Shown here piece after piece: positions 1-7,586 of a DNA stretch of 43,859 bases. This DNA is from an uncultured Massilia sp. (lineage in GTDB: Bacteria > Pseudomonadota > Gammaproteobacteria > Burkholderiales > Burkholderiaceae_D). Each line of letters opens with the position of its first letter. Positions within the stretch are counted from its first letter, which is position 1. A program made the position numbers and the translations under genes. The stretch lies in assembly GCA_913778765.1 (NCBI GenBank), contig CAJYXO010000227.1, positions 1 to 43,859 on the forward strand, in the 5' to 3' direction. The notes under the pieces are model-generated. The model did no database searches and was not told the DNA's origin. It was given only the letters and a program-made list of their open reading frames with translations.

Positions 1-979
1 GGATGGCCTCAAGCTTGGAATGCCCTTCACTGAGCCGTTTGGTCATGTACGCCTGTGTACGGGCGTCGGTTCGTAATCGGCCAATTGCTATGATATGTAG
101 CGCGCTGTTTGCAGCTCGGTCGCCGCCACGGTTCAAGCGATGTCTGGAGACTTTGCCCGATGACGCAGGGACGGGGCTGACGCCGCACAGGGCAGCGAAA
201 CTGGATTCAGACTGCAGTCGCCCACTGTTATCGCCAGCCGTCAGTAGTAGTTGAGACGCCGACTCATATCCGATGGAATTGCGCGCGATGAGTTCTGGCG
301 CAAGTTCATCGACGAGCGCGGCGATCATGGTGTCCAAGTCAGCGATCTCATCGTGCAGTTCCAAATAGCGCCGCCCTAACGACTTGAGGGCGATCCGATA
401 CGCTGAGGTCAGGTTCCGGTAATCAGATAGGTCCGGACGCCAGGCGGCAAGCGTGCGGATAAGCTGCATACGGGTCATCGTACGCAGCACTTCTCGAAGC
501 TCGTCTGGTGCGCTAATGATGGTATTTTGGATGAGCTGTAGAGAGACGCGGCGTGCAGCGATTGCAGTCTTGCGGCAGGCCTTCAGCACACGCAAAGACT
601 CAACCATGCCATCGCGCGTTTTGGGCGTGACGGTCCGTACCTGAGCCAACGCCGCGTGAGCAGCGTTTTCGGCATCGATATCGTCGTCCTTGCCTCGCTT
701 GCGGCGATCATGTTTATCCGGCGCTGTCACCTCCAGCACAGTCACGCCAGCTTGTTGAAGGTAGCGAAGTAAGCCGGCTCCATAGGTTCCAGTACATTCC
801 ACACCTATTCGAGCAAGCTCGCCGAACGAACGGAGCCAAGCGAGCATTTGTTTGTATCCGTGCCGCGTCGTCGGGAAGCACTGGTTGGCCAAGACACGAT
901 CCTGGTCATCCACCACTGCTGCAAAATGCAGGTCTTTATGGGTATCCACACCACCGACTACAAACCGTTGCTCATCCAT
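1..979 (-). CDS. IS110-family transposase, 3' end beyond the window
   Basis: I translated this frame by hand. It is open from an ATG at 979 to the window edge, giving 326 residues without the C-terminal tail. The N-terminal RuvC-like DEDD domain shows D12 (in GVDTHKD), E61 (GVECTGTYG) and the D99/D102 cluster (KDDDIDAENA). The C-terminal Transposase_20 domain carries the serine-bearing stretch CGVSPVPASSGK near residues 265-276, then RHRLNRGGDRAANSALH. That combination defines IS110-family serine/DEDD recombinases. A GAGGAG ribosome-binding site lies 9 nt before the ATG (989-994), which fixes the start. The element is probably functional as far as can be seen, because no stop or frameshift interrupts it. 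Whether the missing end is intact cannot be judged. Confidence 0.93.
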   Translation of the reverse strand, partial: MDEQRFVVGGVDTHKDLHFAAVVDDQDRVLANQCFPTTRHGYKQMLAWLRSFGELARIGVECTGTYGAGLLRYLQQAGVTVLEVTAPDKHDRRKRGKDDDIDAENAAHAALAQVRTVTPKTRDGMVESLRVLKACRKTAIAARRVSLQLIQNTIISAPDELREVLRTMTRMQLIRTLAAWRPDLSDYRNLTSAYRIALKSLGRRYLELHDEIADLDTMIAALVDELAPELIARNSIGYESASQLLLTAGDNSGRLQSESSFAALCGVSPVPASSGKVSRHRLNRGGDRAANSALHIIAIGRLRTDARTQAYMTKRLSEGHSKLEAI

Positions 980-1019
980 GGCCTGCCGCTCCTCAAGGTA
1001 GAAGTAAGCGATTCCGCCA

Positions 1020-1140
1020 CTACGAATACCTGGACAAGACAGTAAAGCGACAGAGCGTCAGGCCCTTCTTGGGTCACATGTATCGACGAGGCGAAACCTC
1101 GCCGTAAGACGTGCTGGGCGACCGACAGGTCCAGGGGAGG
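1020..1140 (-). ncRNA. Candidate IS110 bridge RNA region
   Basis: The non-coding 5' end of IS110-group elements is known to encode a structured bridge RNA that pairs with donor and target DNA. Here that region, read on the minus strand, has two visible pairings. One is a 7-bp long-range stem between 1129-1135 and 1029-1035 (GTCCAGG with CCTGGAC). The other is an internal hairpin at 1087-1101 (5-bp stem, 5-nt loop). The long-range stem would close a domain of about 107 nt. I did not identify the target- and donor-binding loops, because the element's right end and insertion site are not in the window. The assignment rests on position and structure only. Confidence 0.3.
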
Positions 1141-1160
1141 ACAATAGGTTTGTCGATCAG

Positions 1161-1268
1161 AATGCGGGTCAGGTCGTCCAGAACGCTGTACGGCACCAGG
1201 TCTTCGCTGGCCGATCTATCCTACGAAACATCAGGTCGACCGGAATAGCCGGTACAGACATTATTACT
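1161..1268. other. Unassigned fragment between two insertion sequences
   Basis: This 108-bp piece separates the IS110 5' end from the point where the IS3 orfB sequence stops matching its family. Read on the minus strand it begins TGTCTGTACCGG and contains a small palindrome ACCGG-CTATT-CCGGT (1238-1252 region). That could be the terminal sequence of a third element, possibly IS21-like. A short open frame here gives plausible peptide sequence (LVPYSVLDDLTRILIDKP) that I could not assign to a family. Confidence 0.3.
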
Positions 1269-1883
1269 ATCCGAATGCACCATAACGGTTTGCTTTGGCT
1301 GACGTCGCCAAACAGCCATCAGCAACGCGTTCAAGGCCAGCTCGCGATCCATTCTCGAGCCCATCGACCATCCAATCACCTGACGGGAAAACAGGTCGAG
1401 CACTGCGGCCAGGTACAACCAACCCTCATGGGTACGGATGTACGTGATATCCGTGACCCAGACCTTGTTTGGTTCAGTCACATCGAACTGACGCTGCAGG
1501 TGGTTTGGCGCCACCACGGACGGAGCTCCACTGCGTTTGGAACGGCGCTTGCCATAACCGGTCTGGGAGCGCAAACCAGCTGCACGCATGATCCGGTGAA
1601 CACGATTGATGCCGCATTGCTCGCCCAGGTCGCGCAGGTCGTCGGACACTTTCCGATAGCCGTACACCGCGCCGCTTTCCAACCACGACTGTTTGATGTG
1701 CCCGAGCAGGCGCCGATCTTCCTGGGCCCGTTGACTTTCAGGCTCGGCGCACCAGGCATAAAAGCCGCTGGGATGCACCGCCATCATCTTGCAAAGCCTT
1801 CGGATCGAATGCTCATGGCGAGCATCGCGAATGAAGGCGTACCTTACCCGGACATCTTGGCAAAGTACGCAGCGGCCTTTTTT
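1221..1883 (-). pseudogene. IS3-family transposase OrfB, C-terminally truncated
   Basis: This is the catalytic half of an IS3-group transposase, reached by -1 frameshifting from orfA. The HTH_21 region (YGYRKVSDDL), then the rve integrase core are visible, with the first Asp in VWVTDITYI and the second in VMVHSD. Right after HSD, at about 1268, the sequence departs from the family (SNNVCTGYSG) and soon stops. The third catalytic residue (Glu) and about 90-100 residues are therefore missing. The protein cannot be an active transposase. The most likely cause is insertion of, or recombination with, another element at this point. Confidence 0.88.
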
Positions 1884-2183
1884 AAAATGTCGCGCTCCTC
1901 GGTAACGCGTTTCAATTCGGCTTTCAGGCGCTTCATCTCTGCCTGCTGATCGTCCATCTTCTGACGCTCGGCCGGTGGTGCGCTGTAACGCTTGACCCAC
2001 TGGTACAGGCTGTGCGAACTCACGCCCAGCCGCGCGGCGACCTCCGTGGCCGGATGGCCGCGTTCTGTCACCTGCTTGACTGCTTCGATCTTAAATTCTT
2101 CGGGATACCGCTTGCCGCTCATAACTTCTCCTTGAACCTACAATTATAGGCTCAGGAGTGTCTACGGAACTCGTGGCGATTCA
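1269..2183 (-). mobile_element. IS3-family element, remnant
   Basis: The remnant spans orfA, the frameshift site and about two thirds of orfB. Its 5' terminal repeat appears to start at 2183, reading TGAATCGCCACGAG on the minus strand, which has the form usual for this IS3 group. The other terminus has been lost at about 1268, so the element cannot move by itself. No target-site duplication can be checked. Confidence 0.8.
1844..2122 (-). CDS. IS3-family transposase OrfA
   Basis: This 92-residue protein has an N-terminal helix-turn-helix (KRYPEEFKIEAVKQV, then a recognition helix near VSSHSLYQWVKRY) followed by a leucine-zipper-like helix (MKRLKAELKRVTEERDILKK). This is the normal DNA-binding and dimerising half of IS3-group transposases. 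Near its end lies the slippery heptamer A-AAA-AAG (1883-1877 on the minus strand), which in this family causes a -1 shift and yields the fused OrfAB. Orf A looks intact, but its orfB partner is truncated, so at most it could act as a repressor or DNA-binding remnant. Confidence 0.9.
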   Translation of the reverse strand: MSGKRYPEEFKIEAVKQVTERGHPATEVAARLGVSSHSLYQWVKRYSAPPAERQKMDDQQAEMKRLKAELKRVTEERDILKKAAAYFAKMSG

Positions 2184-2310
2184 TATGTTTGTAACCGGCG
2201 ATATAATTTTGCCGAGAATCAACTGTCAGGCATGTTGCCGAAGGGGAATGAAAGAAGGCAGGTCGAGTATCCGCTTACGCATGCACGTACGTAGAATGGG
2301 CCACCACAAA

Positions 2311-2343
2311 CAAAAACGGCCTAACCCGTAAAGGCTAAGCCGT
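2311..2343 (-). terminator. Intrinsic terminator after the distal tRNA-Met
   Basis: On the minus strand an 11-bp stem (2316-2326 with 2333-2343, two G-T wobbles) with a 6-nt loop is followed by TTTTTG. It lies 17 bp beyond the tRNA 3' end. The 120 bp between it and the IS3 terminus at 2183 shows nothing recognisable. Confidence 0.8.
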
Positions 2344-2360
2344 CAGTGTGCAACAAATTG

Positions 2361-2437
2361 TGGTGGTGATAGGTGGACTTGAACCACCGACCCCAGCATT
2401 ATGAGTGCTGTGCTCTAACCAGCTGAGCTATATCACC
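2361..2437 (-). tRNA. tRNA-Met (anticodon CAT), copy 2
   Basis: The reverse complement folds into a full 77-nt cloverleaf with encoded CCA. The acceptor stem is GGTGATA/TATCACC, the D-arm AGCTCAGCTGGTTAGAGC, the anticodon loop CTCATAA and the T-arm GGTGGTTCAAGTCCACC. The CAT anticodon could mean elongator Met, initiator Met or Ile2 (lysidine). The paired 5' end argues against an initiator. The GCACTCATAATGC anticodon arm resembles elongator Met more than Ile2. The copy at 2500-2576 is identical in every base. Confidence 0.93.
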
Positions 2438-2450
2438 GATAACTGCGACG

Positions 2451-2486
2451 AAAACAAAATGGCTCAGCCTTTGCAAGCCAAGCCAT
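2451..2486 (-). terminator. Intrinsic terminator between the two tRNA genes
   Basis: On the minus strand a 12-bp stem (2475-2486 with 2459-2470, three wobbles) closed by a GCAA tetraloop is followed by TTTTGTTTTC. It lies between the two tRNA copies, so each tRNA seems to have its own terminator rather than being processed from one long precursor. It could also act partly as a processing site. Confidence 0.7.
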
Positions 2487-2499
2487 CTCGCTTGAAATC

Positions 2500-2576
2500 T
2501 GGTGGTGATAGGTGGACTTGAACCACCGACCCCAGCATTATGAGTGCTGTGCTCTAACCAGCTGAGCTATATCACC
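2500..2576 (-). tRNA. tRNA-Met (anticodon CAT), copy 1
   Basis: This is the upstream member of the pair, 77 nt including CCA and identical to 2361-2437. The 62-bp spacer between the copies holds a terminator-like hairpin. It lies 43 bp downstream of the miaA stop on the same strand, so it may be cotranscribed with miaA or have its own promoter in the gap. No clear promoter is visible there. Confidence 0.93.
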
Positions 2577-2619
2577 AAAGCGGGGAGCATTATGCCGCCC
2601 GCACACAAGACTGTCAAGG

Positions 2620-3579
2620 TTACGCGCTTCGAATGTGCTTGTCCAGTGTGGCTAGAACTTGTGCCGTCGCATCCGGCGCCAGGCAGTCGATGACGATCCG
2701 CGCCGGCATCGACCGCAGCCAGGTCAGCTGGCGCTTGGCGAGCTGGCGGGTGGCGACGATGCCGTTCTCGCGCAGCTGCACGCGGTCGTACTGGCCGTCG
2801 AGGTATTCCCAGCTCTGGCGGTAGCCGACGCAGCGCATCGACGGCAGCTGCAAACTCAAATCGCCACGCGCCCGCAGCCTTGCCGTCTCGGCCACGATGC
2901 CCTGGTCGTCGCTGGTACCCAGCATCTGGTCGAAGCGCTGGGCGATGCGCTTGTGCAGGACCGCGCGGTCCGACGGCTCCAGCGCGACGGACAGCAGCTC
3001 GAAGGGCAGCGGGGTCTTTTCGCGCTTGGCCAGCAGCGCCGACATCGGCTTGCCGCTCAACGCGATGATTTCGAGCGCGCGGTTGATGCGCTGGGCGTCG
3101 TTCGGCGCCAGGCGCTCCGCGGTGGCCGGGTCGAGCTCGCGCAACCTGGCGTGCATGGCTGGCCAGCCGATGCGTGCGGCTTCTTCATCGAGGCGCGCAC
3201 GCAGGAGAGCGTCGGCGGTCGGCAGGTCGTCGAGGCCGTCGACGAGACCTTTGAAGTACATCATCGTGCCGCCGACCAGCAGCGGCAGCCTGCCGCGCGC
3301 CTGGATCTCGGCCACCAGCCGGATCGCGTCTTCGCGGAACTGCATCACCGAGTAGGACTCGAGCGGGTCGATGATGTCGATGAGGTGGTGCGGCACGCTG
3401 GCCAGTTCCTCGGCGGTCGGCTTGGCGGTGCCGATGTCCATCTCGCGGTAGACCAGAGCCGAGTCGACCGAGATGATCTCGACCGGCATCTGCCGGGCGA
3501 TGGCGAGGGCGGCGGCGGTCTTGCCGGACGCGGTCGGGCCCATGATGGCGACGGCCATCGATTTGTGATTCTGAGTCAT
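2620..3579 (-). CDS. miaA: tRNA dimethylallyltransferase
   Basis: MiaA transfers a dimethylallyl group from DMAPP to N6 of A37 in tRNAs that read codons beginning with U. The 319-residue protein has the P-loop GPTASGKT at residues 14-21, then [28 protein letters not shown] and [11 protein letters not shown], all signature blocks of the family. The length is normal. I chose the ATG at 3579, 14 bp after the mutL stop. An ATG at 3558 (MAVAIMGP) is the alternative, and neither has a good ribosome-binding site. Coupling to mutL translation is likely, as in the mutL-miaA arrangement of many proteobacteria. Confidence 0.96.
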   Translation of the reverse strand: MTQNHKSMAVAIMGPTASGKTAAALAIARQMPVEIISVDSALVYREMDIGTAKPTAEELASVPHHLIDIIDPLESYSVMQFREDAIRLVAEIQARGRLPLLVGGTMMYFKGLVDGLDDLPTADALLRARLDEEAARIGWPAMHARLRELDPATAERLAPNDAQRINRALEIIALSGKPMSALLAKREKTPLPFELLSVALEPSDRAVLHKRIAQRFDQMLGTSDDQGIVAETARLRARGDLSLQLPSMRCVGYRQSWEYLDGQYDRVQLRENGIVATRQLAKRQLTWLRSMPARIVIDCLAPDATAQVLATLDKHIRSA

Positions 3580-3593
3580 GAATAAATGCGGCT

Positions 3594-5579
3594 TTATTGG
3601 CCGCGCAGGAACAGCTTGTCCAATGCCGAGATCTCCAGCTGCACCCAGGTCGGGCGGCCGTGGTTGCACTGGTCGGCGCGTTCGGTCGCTTCCATCTGGC
3701 GCAGCAGGGCGTTCATCTCCTGCACGCCGAGGATGCGATTCGCGCGCACGGCCGTGTGGCAGGCGAGGGTGCCGAGCAGCTCGTTGCGGCGCTCGATCAG
3801 CACGCGCGAGCCGCCGTATTCGCGGACGTCGCGCAGCACGTCGCGCGCCAGCGTTTGCGCGTCGGCGTTCTTCAGCAGGATCGGCACGGCGCGCACGGCC
3901 AGCGTGGTCGGCGAGACCGCGGCGATGTCGAAGCCCAGCGCCTTCAAGGTCTCCTGGTGTTCGTCGACGGTGCCGACTTCGATGGCGTCGGCGAAGAAGG
4001 TCACCGGGATCAGCATCTGCTGCACCTGCATCTGCTCGCCGCCGGCCTGGGCGTCGAGGGCGTTCTTCAGCTGCTCGTAGAGGATGCGTTCGTGGGCCGC
4101 GTGCATGTCGACCAGCACCAGGCCCTTGCGGTTCTGGGCCAGGATGTAGATGCCGTGCAGCTGGGCCAGGGCGAAGCCGAGCGGGAAGTCGTCGTCGTGG
4201 GCAGGGGTGGCGCTTGGCGCCGGCATTTCGAAGCCGGAGGGCTTGGCGGGGGCGTCGTCCTTCAGGCCGGTGAACAGCGCGCCGTAGCTTTCCGTCTTCT
4301 GCGCGACGCCACCGGACGAGGCCTGCGCATCCCAGCGGCTGCCGGCCGGGAAGGGCGACGGCGAGTAGGTCGACGCATACGGCGAGGCCGGCGTCAGCTG
4401 CGAGCCGAACGAAGTCTGCTCGTGCGGACGGCGCCAGGCCGGCGCGCCGCCGCCATTGCCGCCGCCGTTGCCAGACTCGCGCCCGAAGCCGCCACCCCAG
4501 GACGCGCCCGAGGCGCCGCCGGATGGCGTGATCTCGGCCGCGCTGACCGGCGCCGGCGCGTTGCCGTGCGAGGTCGCGGACGTCTGCGCCAGCGCGCGCT
4601 GCACCGCGTGGAACACGAACTGGTGGACGGCGCGGCTGTCGCGGAAGCGCACCTCGATCTTCGACGGGTGCACGTTCACGTCGACCATCGCCGGGTCGAG
4701 TTCGAGGGCCAGCACGTAGCTGGGGAAGCGGTCGCCGTGCAGCACGTCCTCGTAGGCGGCTTTGACGGCGTGGACCAGCAGCTTGTCGCGCACGAAGCGG
4801 CCGTTCACGTAGAAGAACTGGCCGTCGGCGCGCGCCTTGGAGGCGGTCGGCAGGCCGACGTAGCCGTGCAGGCGCAGCGGGCCGGCGGCTTCGTCGAGCG
4901 GCAGCCGGGCTTCGGCGAAGTCGTTGCCGAGGATCTGGGCGCTGCGCTTGGCGGTTTCGCTGACGTTCCAGTGGTCGATGGTGCGGCCGTTGTGGGTCAG
5001 GCTGAACGAGACGTCAGGCCGGGCCAGCGCGATGCGGCGCACGACCTCGGCGCAGTGGCCGTATTCGGTCTGCTCGGATTTCAGGAACTTGCGGCGCGCC
5101 GGCGTGTTGAAGTACAGGTCCTGCACGTCGATCGTGGTGCCGAAGGCGCCCGAAGACGGCGACACCGTGCCCTGGTGCGAGCCGACGATCTCCCAGGCGT
5201 GGGCGGCATCGGCGGTGCGCGAGGTGATGCTGACCGCCGCCACCGAGGCGATCGAGGCCAGCGCTTCGCCGCGGAAGCCGAGGGTGTTGACGTTCTCGAG
5301 ATCGGTCAGGGAGGCGATCTTCGAGGTCGCGTGGCGGGCCAGCGCGAGCGGCAGCTCGTCGGGCGGAATGCCCTTGCCGTTGTCGGTGATGGCGATGCGC
5401 TTGACGCCGCCTTCCTCGAGGCGAATGGTGACCTGGGTGGCGCCGGCATCGAGCGCGTTTTCCAGCAATTCCTTGACCACGGCCGAGGGCCGCTCGACGA
5501 CTTCGCCGGCGGCGATCTGCGAGATGAGCTGGTCGGGGAGCTGCTGGATGGGGCGGTGGGTGGGGGCCGGGGCGTTCAT
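3594..5579 (-). CDS. mutL: DNA mismatch repair protein MutL
   Basis: MutL links mismatch recognition by MutS to strand incision. The 661-residue protein has the GHKL ATPase blocks [21 protein letters not shown] and TLGFRGEAL in its first 110 residues. The transducer domain follows, then a Gly/Ser/Pro-rich linker of about 130 residues. The C-terminal dimerisation domain carries [12 protein letters not shown], a form of the DQHA-x2-E-x4-E endonuclease metal site, and CNHGRPTW near the end. It is therefore predicted to have its own nicking activity, as expected in a lineage without MutH. An upstream TTG at 5585 is in frame, but the ATG at 5579 is preferred. Confidence 0.96.
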   Translation of the reverse strand: MNAPAPTHRPIQQLPDQLISQIAAGEVVERPSAVVKELLENALDAGATQVTIRLEEGGVKRIAITDNGKGIPPDELPLALARHATSKIASLTDLENVNTLGFRGEALASIASVAAVSITSRTADAAHAWEIVGSHQGTVSPSSGAFGTTIDVQDLYFNTPARRKFLKSEQTEYGHCAEVVRRIALARPDVSFSLTHNGRTIDHWNVSETAKRSAQILGNDFAEARLPLDEAAGPLRLHGYVGLPTASKARADGQFFYVNGRFVRDKLLVHAVKAAYEDVLHGDRFPSYVLALELDPAMVDVNVHPSKIEVRFRDSRAVHQFVFHAVQRALAQTSATSHGNAPAPVSAAEITPSGGASGASWGGGFGRESGNGGGNGGGAPAWRRPHEQTSFGSQLTPASPYASTYSPSPFPAGSRWDAQASSGGVAQKTESYGALFTGLKDDAPAKPSGFEMPAPSATPAHDDDFPLGFALAQLHGIYILAQNRKGLVLVDMHAAHERILYEQLKNALDAQAGGEQMQVQQMLIPVTFFADAIEVGTVDEHQETLKALGFDIAAVSPTTLAVRAVPILLKNADAQTLARDVLRDVREYGGSRVLIERRNELLGTLACHTAVRANRILGVQEMNALLRQMEATERADQCNHGRPTWVQLEISALDKLFLRGQ

Positions 5580-5633
5580 GCACAAATTATAGCTCGGCGC
5601 CCAGCCGCAAACTGCGCGTGTTTGATTTTCCTA

Positions 5634-5707
5634 AAACCGGGGTCAGACTCCGATTTTTGGCAACTAACTTCAGGAAATTGCCAAAAACCGGAGTCTGACC
5701 CCGGTTT
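5634..5707. repeat. 30-bp inverted repeat, GGGGTCAGA family
   Basis: Arms 5634-5663 and 5678-5707 are complementary at 29 of 30 positions around a 14-nt loop. The core is CCGGGGTCAGACTCCG. It fills the gap between the cyclophilin stop and mutL. The same core occurs at 27202-27309 and 27972-28045, so this is a dispersed family. Transcribed from the cyclophilin side, it would form a very stable hairpin and could attenuate or stabilise the transcript. Confidence 0.9.
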
Positions 5708-5715
5708 GAACTACA

Positions 5716-6651
5716 TCACAGCTTTTGCTCGCGGACGGGAATTTGTGCGTTGCAGAGGTCGAGGTAATTCGGCGAGACCTTGTTCCATGGGCCGCCGCGG
5801 TTGCGCTGGGCGTCGAGGACGGCTTGGTAGGTGGGGCTTTCGGTGCGCAGGACTTCCAGGTGGGCGCGCTCGGCTTCGGGGACGTCGGCCGCGACTTTCA
5901 CGGCCGTGATCGGCACCTGCAGCTCCGGCTTGTCATAGAAGCCCATTGGCGCCGGGCCGCGCGGCAGGGTCGACAGCAGCGGCATGCCGGACACGACGCG
6001 GCCGACCACGGTGATGTTGCGGTCGAGCTGGCGCGGGGCCTGGCCGGTGACGACGTAGAGGCTGGTGCCGCCGCCGCTGTCCGACTCATTGCCGCGCGCC
6101 ACGCCGACCATGCCGTAGCAGTGCGTCAGCCAGGTCTGGCCCGCCTTCGGATCGCGTCCGACCGGGAAGCCGCCGGAATGGCCGATCTGCGGCGCGAAGC
6201 CGTCGACGTCGCGCATGCGCACGAATTGCTTGTCGTTCGCCACCGGCACCGTGAATTCGGCCGGCAGCGTCTGCTTTGCGTCCTTGACCTTGCGGACCTT
6301 GTCGTCGTCCTCGTGCGGATCGCCCCACTGGACCACGAAGTTGTCCTGCGAACGGAGGATGGCCAGGCCGTCGTAGTAGTGCTCGCGCGCCAGCGCCTTG
6401 ATGTTCCGCACGTGGTTCGGCGCGAAGCGCGGCGCCAGTTCGATGATCACGCGCCCGGCGGGCAGGTCCAGATACAGGGTGTTGTCGGCATCGAGCGGGC
6501 GCCAGTCGGCCGGCTTCGAGGCCTTCAGCACGTCGCCGACGCTGGGTTTCGGCGCCAGCTCCTTCACGGCCTTGTCGGCGGCGCCGGCGGAAACCGTCAA
6601 CAGGACGGTAAAGCCAAGCACGATACCTTGGGGAATATTCCGGTAAGCCAT
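5716..6651 (-). CDS. Periplasmic cyclophilin-type peptidyl-prolyl isomerase
   Basis: The 311-residue protein starts with a signal peptide (hydrophobic [16 protein letters not shown], likely cleaved near residue 24). Its cyclophilin domain keeps the active-site block as [15 protein letters not shown], where the Arg, Phe and Gln of the family motif FHR-x4-F-x2-Q are present. [15 protein letters not shown] and [11 protein letters not shown] follow. It is about 100 residues longer than compact bacterial cyclophilins, with extra N- and C-terminal sequence. Proline isomerisation during folding of exported proteins is the probable role. AAGGAGAGG sits just upstream of the chosen ATG, so the longer in-frame upstream reading is rejected. 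Confidence 0.88.
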   Translation of the reverse strand: MAYRNIPQGIVLGFTVLLTVSAGAADKAVKELAPKPSVGDVLKASKPADWRPLDADNTLYLDLPAGRVIIELAPRFAPNHVRNIKALAREHYYDGLAILRSQDNFVVQWGDPHEDDDKVRKVKDAKQTLPAEFTVPVANDKQFVRMRDVDGFAPQIGHSGGFPVGRDPKAGQTWLTHCYGMVGVARGNESDSGGGTSLYVVTGQAPRQLDRNITVVGRVVSGMPLLSTLPRGPAPMGFYDKPELQVPITAVKVAADVPEAERAHLEVLRTESPTYQAVLDAQRNRGGPWNKVSPNYLDLCNAQIPVREQKL

Positions 6652-6797
6652 TTGCCTCTCCTTGTCGTTCTTATTGGACGAATTGCAGTGAAGGATTGTA
6701 ATCCGGAAAGTACAAATTCTCTCGCCGAAGTTGACGATCCCACCAAATTCCGAGGGCGGACTGATGGTATGATGCGGCGCTACCATTTAGGATGATT

Positions 6798-7442
6798 ATG
6801 GATCTGATGCAATTCTTCGACATGATTCTCCATGTCGATAAAACCCTCGGCAACCTGCTCGCCACCTACGGGGTGTATGTCTACGCGGTCCTGTTCGCGA
6901 TCGTGTTCTGCGAGACCGGTCTCGTGGTGCTGTTCTTCTTCCCCGGCGACACCCTGCTGTTCATCGCCGGCGCCTTCTGCGCCACCGGCGAGATGAGCTA
7001 TCCGCTCCTGATGCTGCTGTTGATCGTTGCCGCGGTGACGGGCAATACCCTGAACTATTACATCGGCGGGGCCATCGGCCACCGTGTCTTTACCCATAAT
7101 TACCGCTGGCTGAACAAGGACGCGCTGCAGCGTACCCATGACTTCTTCGAAAAACACGGCGGCAAGACCATCATCCTGGCCCGCTTCGTCCCGGTCGTGC
7201 GCACCTTCGCGCCCTTCGTGGCCGGCGTCTCGGACATGACGCATACGCGTTTCCAGATGTTCAACATCACCGGCGCCGTGCTGTGGGTGGCTGGCCTGGT
7301 GACCGCCGGTTACTTCTTCGGCAACATCCCGGTCGTGCGCGACCACCTGACGGCGATCGTCCTGGTCGGGGTCGGCGCCGCGGTCGTGCCGCTGGCGCTG
7401 GGCGGCATCTACAAGTTCGGACGCCGCATGCTGAGCCGCTGA
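6798..7442 (+). CDS. DedA-family inner-membrane protein
   Basis: The 214-residue protein has the SNARE-associated/DedA domain: ETGLVVLFFFPGDTLLFIAG (residues 37-56) with the conserved acidic residue and the F/P-GD motif, then GNTLNYYIGGAIG, and FEKHGGKTIILARFVPVVRTFAPFVAG spread over residues 116-142, containing the conserved Arg pair. Members act as lipid scramblases or flippases, for example returning undecaprenyl phosphate, and support proton-motive force. The substrate here is unknown. An ATG at 6792 is in frame, but AGGA at 6789-6792 overlaps it and is properly spaced for the ATG at 6798. It is divergent from the cyclophilin gene across about 146 bp. Confidence 0.92.
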   Translation: MDLMQFFDMILHVDKTLGNLLATYGVYVYAVLFAIVFCETGLVVLFFFPGDTLLFIAGAFCATGEMSYPLLMLLLIVAAVTGNTLNYYIGGAIGHRVFTHNYRWLNKDALQRTHDFFEKHGGKTIILARFVPVVRTFAPFVAGVSDMTHTRFQMFNITGAVLWVAGLVTAGYFFGNIPVVRDHLTAIVLVGVGAAVVPLALGGIYKFGRRMLSR

Positions 7443-7464
7443 GCAAGGCTTTTGCCGTTCTGAC

Positions 7465-7500
7465 AAAGCGCGCCGCATGACGGCGCGCTTTGCGTTTACT
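7465..7500 (+). terminator. Intrinsic terminator after dedA-family gene
   Basis: An 11-bp perfect stem (7465-7475 with 7481-7491, AAAGCGCGCCG) has a 5-nt loop and is followed by GCGTTTACTT. It begins 23 bp after the stop. The T-tract is short. Confidence 0.6.
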
Positions 7501-7586
7501 TAGTTGCCGCGTGGACTCAACTTAGTACTCAAGTTTACTGTCGGTCACGCCGATAAAGCAGGGGACAGCAACACTATTGGAATCCC

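Larger units (their letters stand above)
1..1160 (-). mobile_element. IS110-family element, 5' part (boundary approximate)
   Basis: The element contains the transposase at 1-979 and a non-coding 5' end of roughly 180 bp upstream of it. IS110-group elements lack terminal inverted repeats, so the outer boundary near 1160 is only a guess. It is placed where the untranslated region gives way to a short segment that looks like a piece of another element. The left part lies outside the window. Confidence 0.6.

Noticed and set aside
2361..2576. tRNA-Ile2 (CAT, lysidine-modified) instead of tRNA-Met
   Set aside because: The acceptor and anticodon arms look more like elongator Met than Ile2. A tRNAscan-SE/TFAM run would decide.
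5716..6786. A longer N-terminus for the cyclophilin, starting near 6786
   Set aside because: AAGGAGAGG directly before the ATG at 6651 and the signal peptide that starts there define the real beginning.
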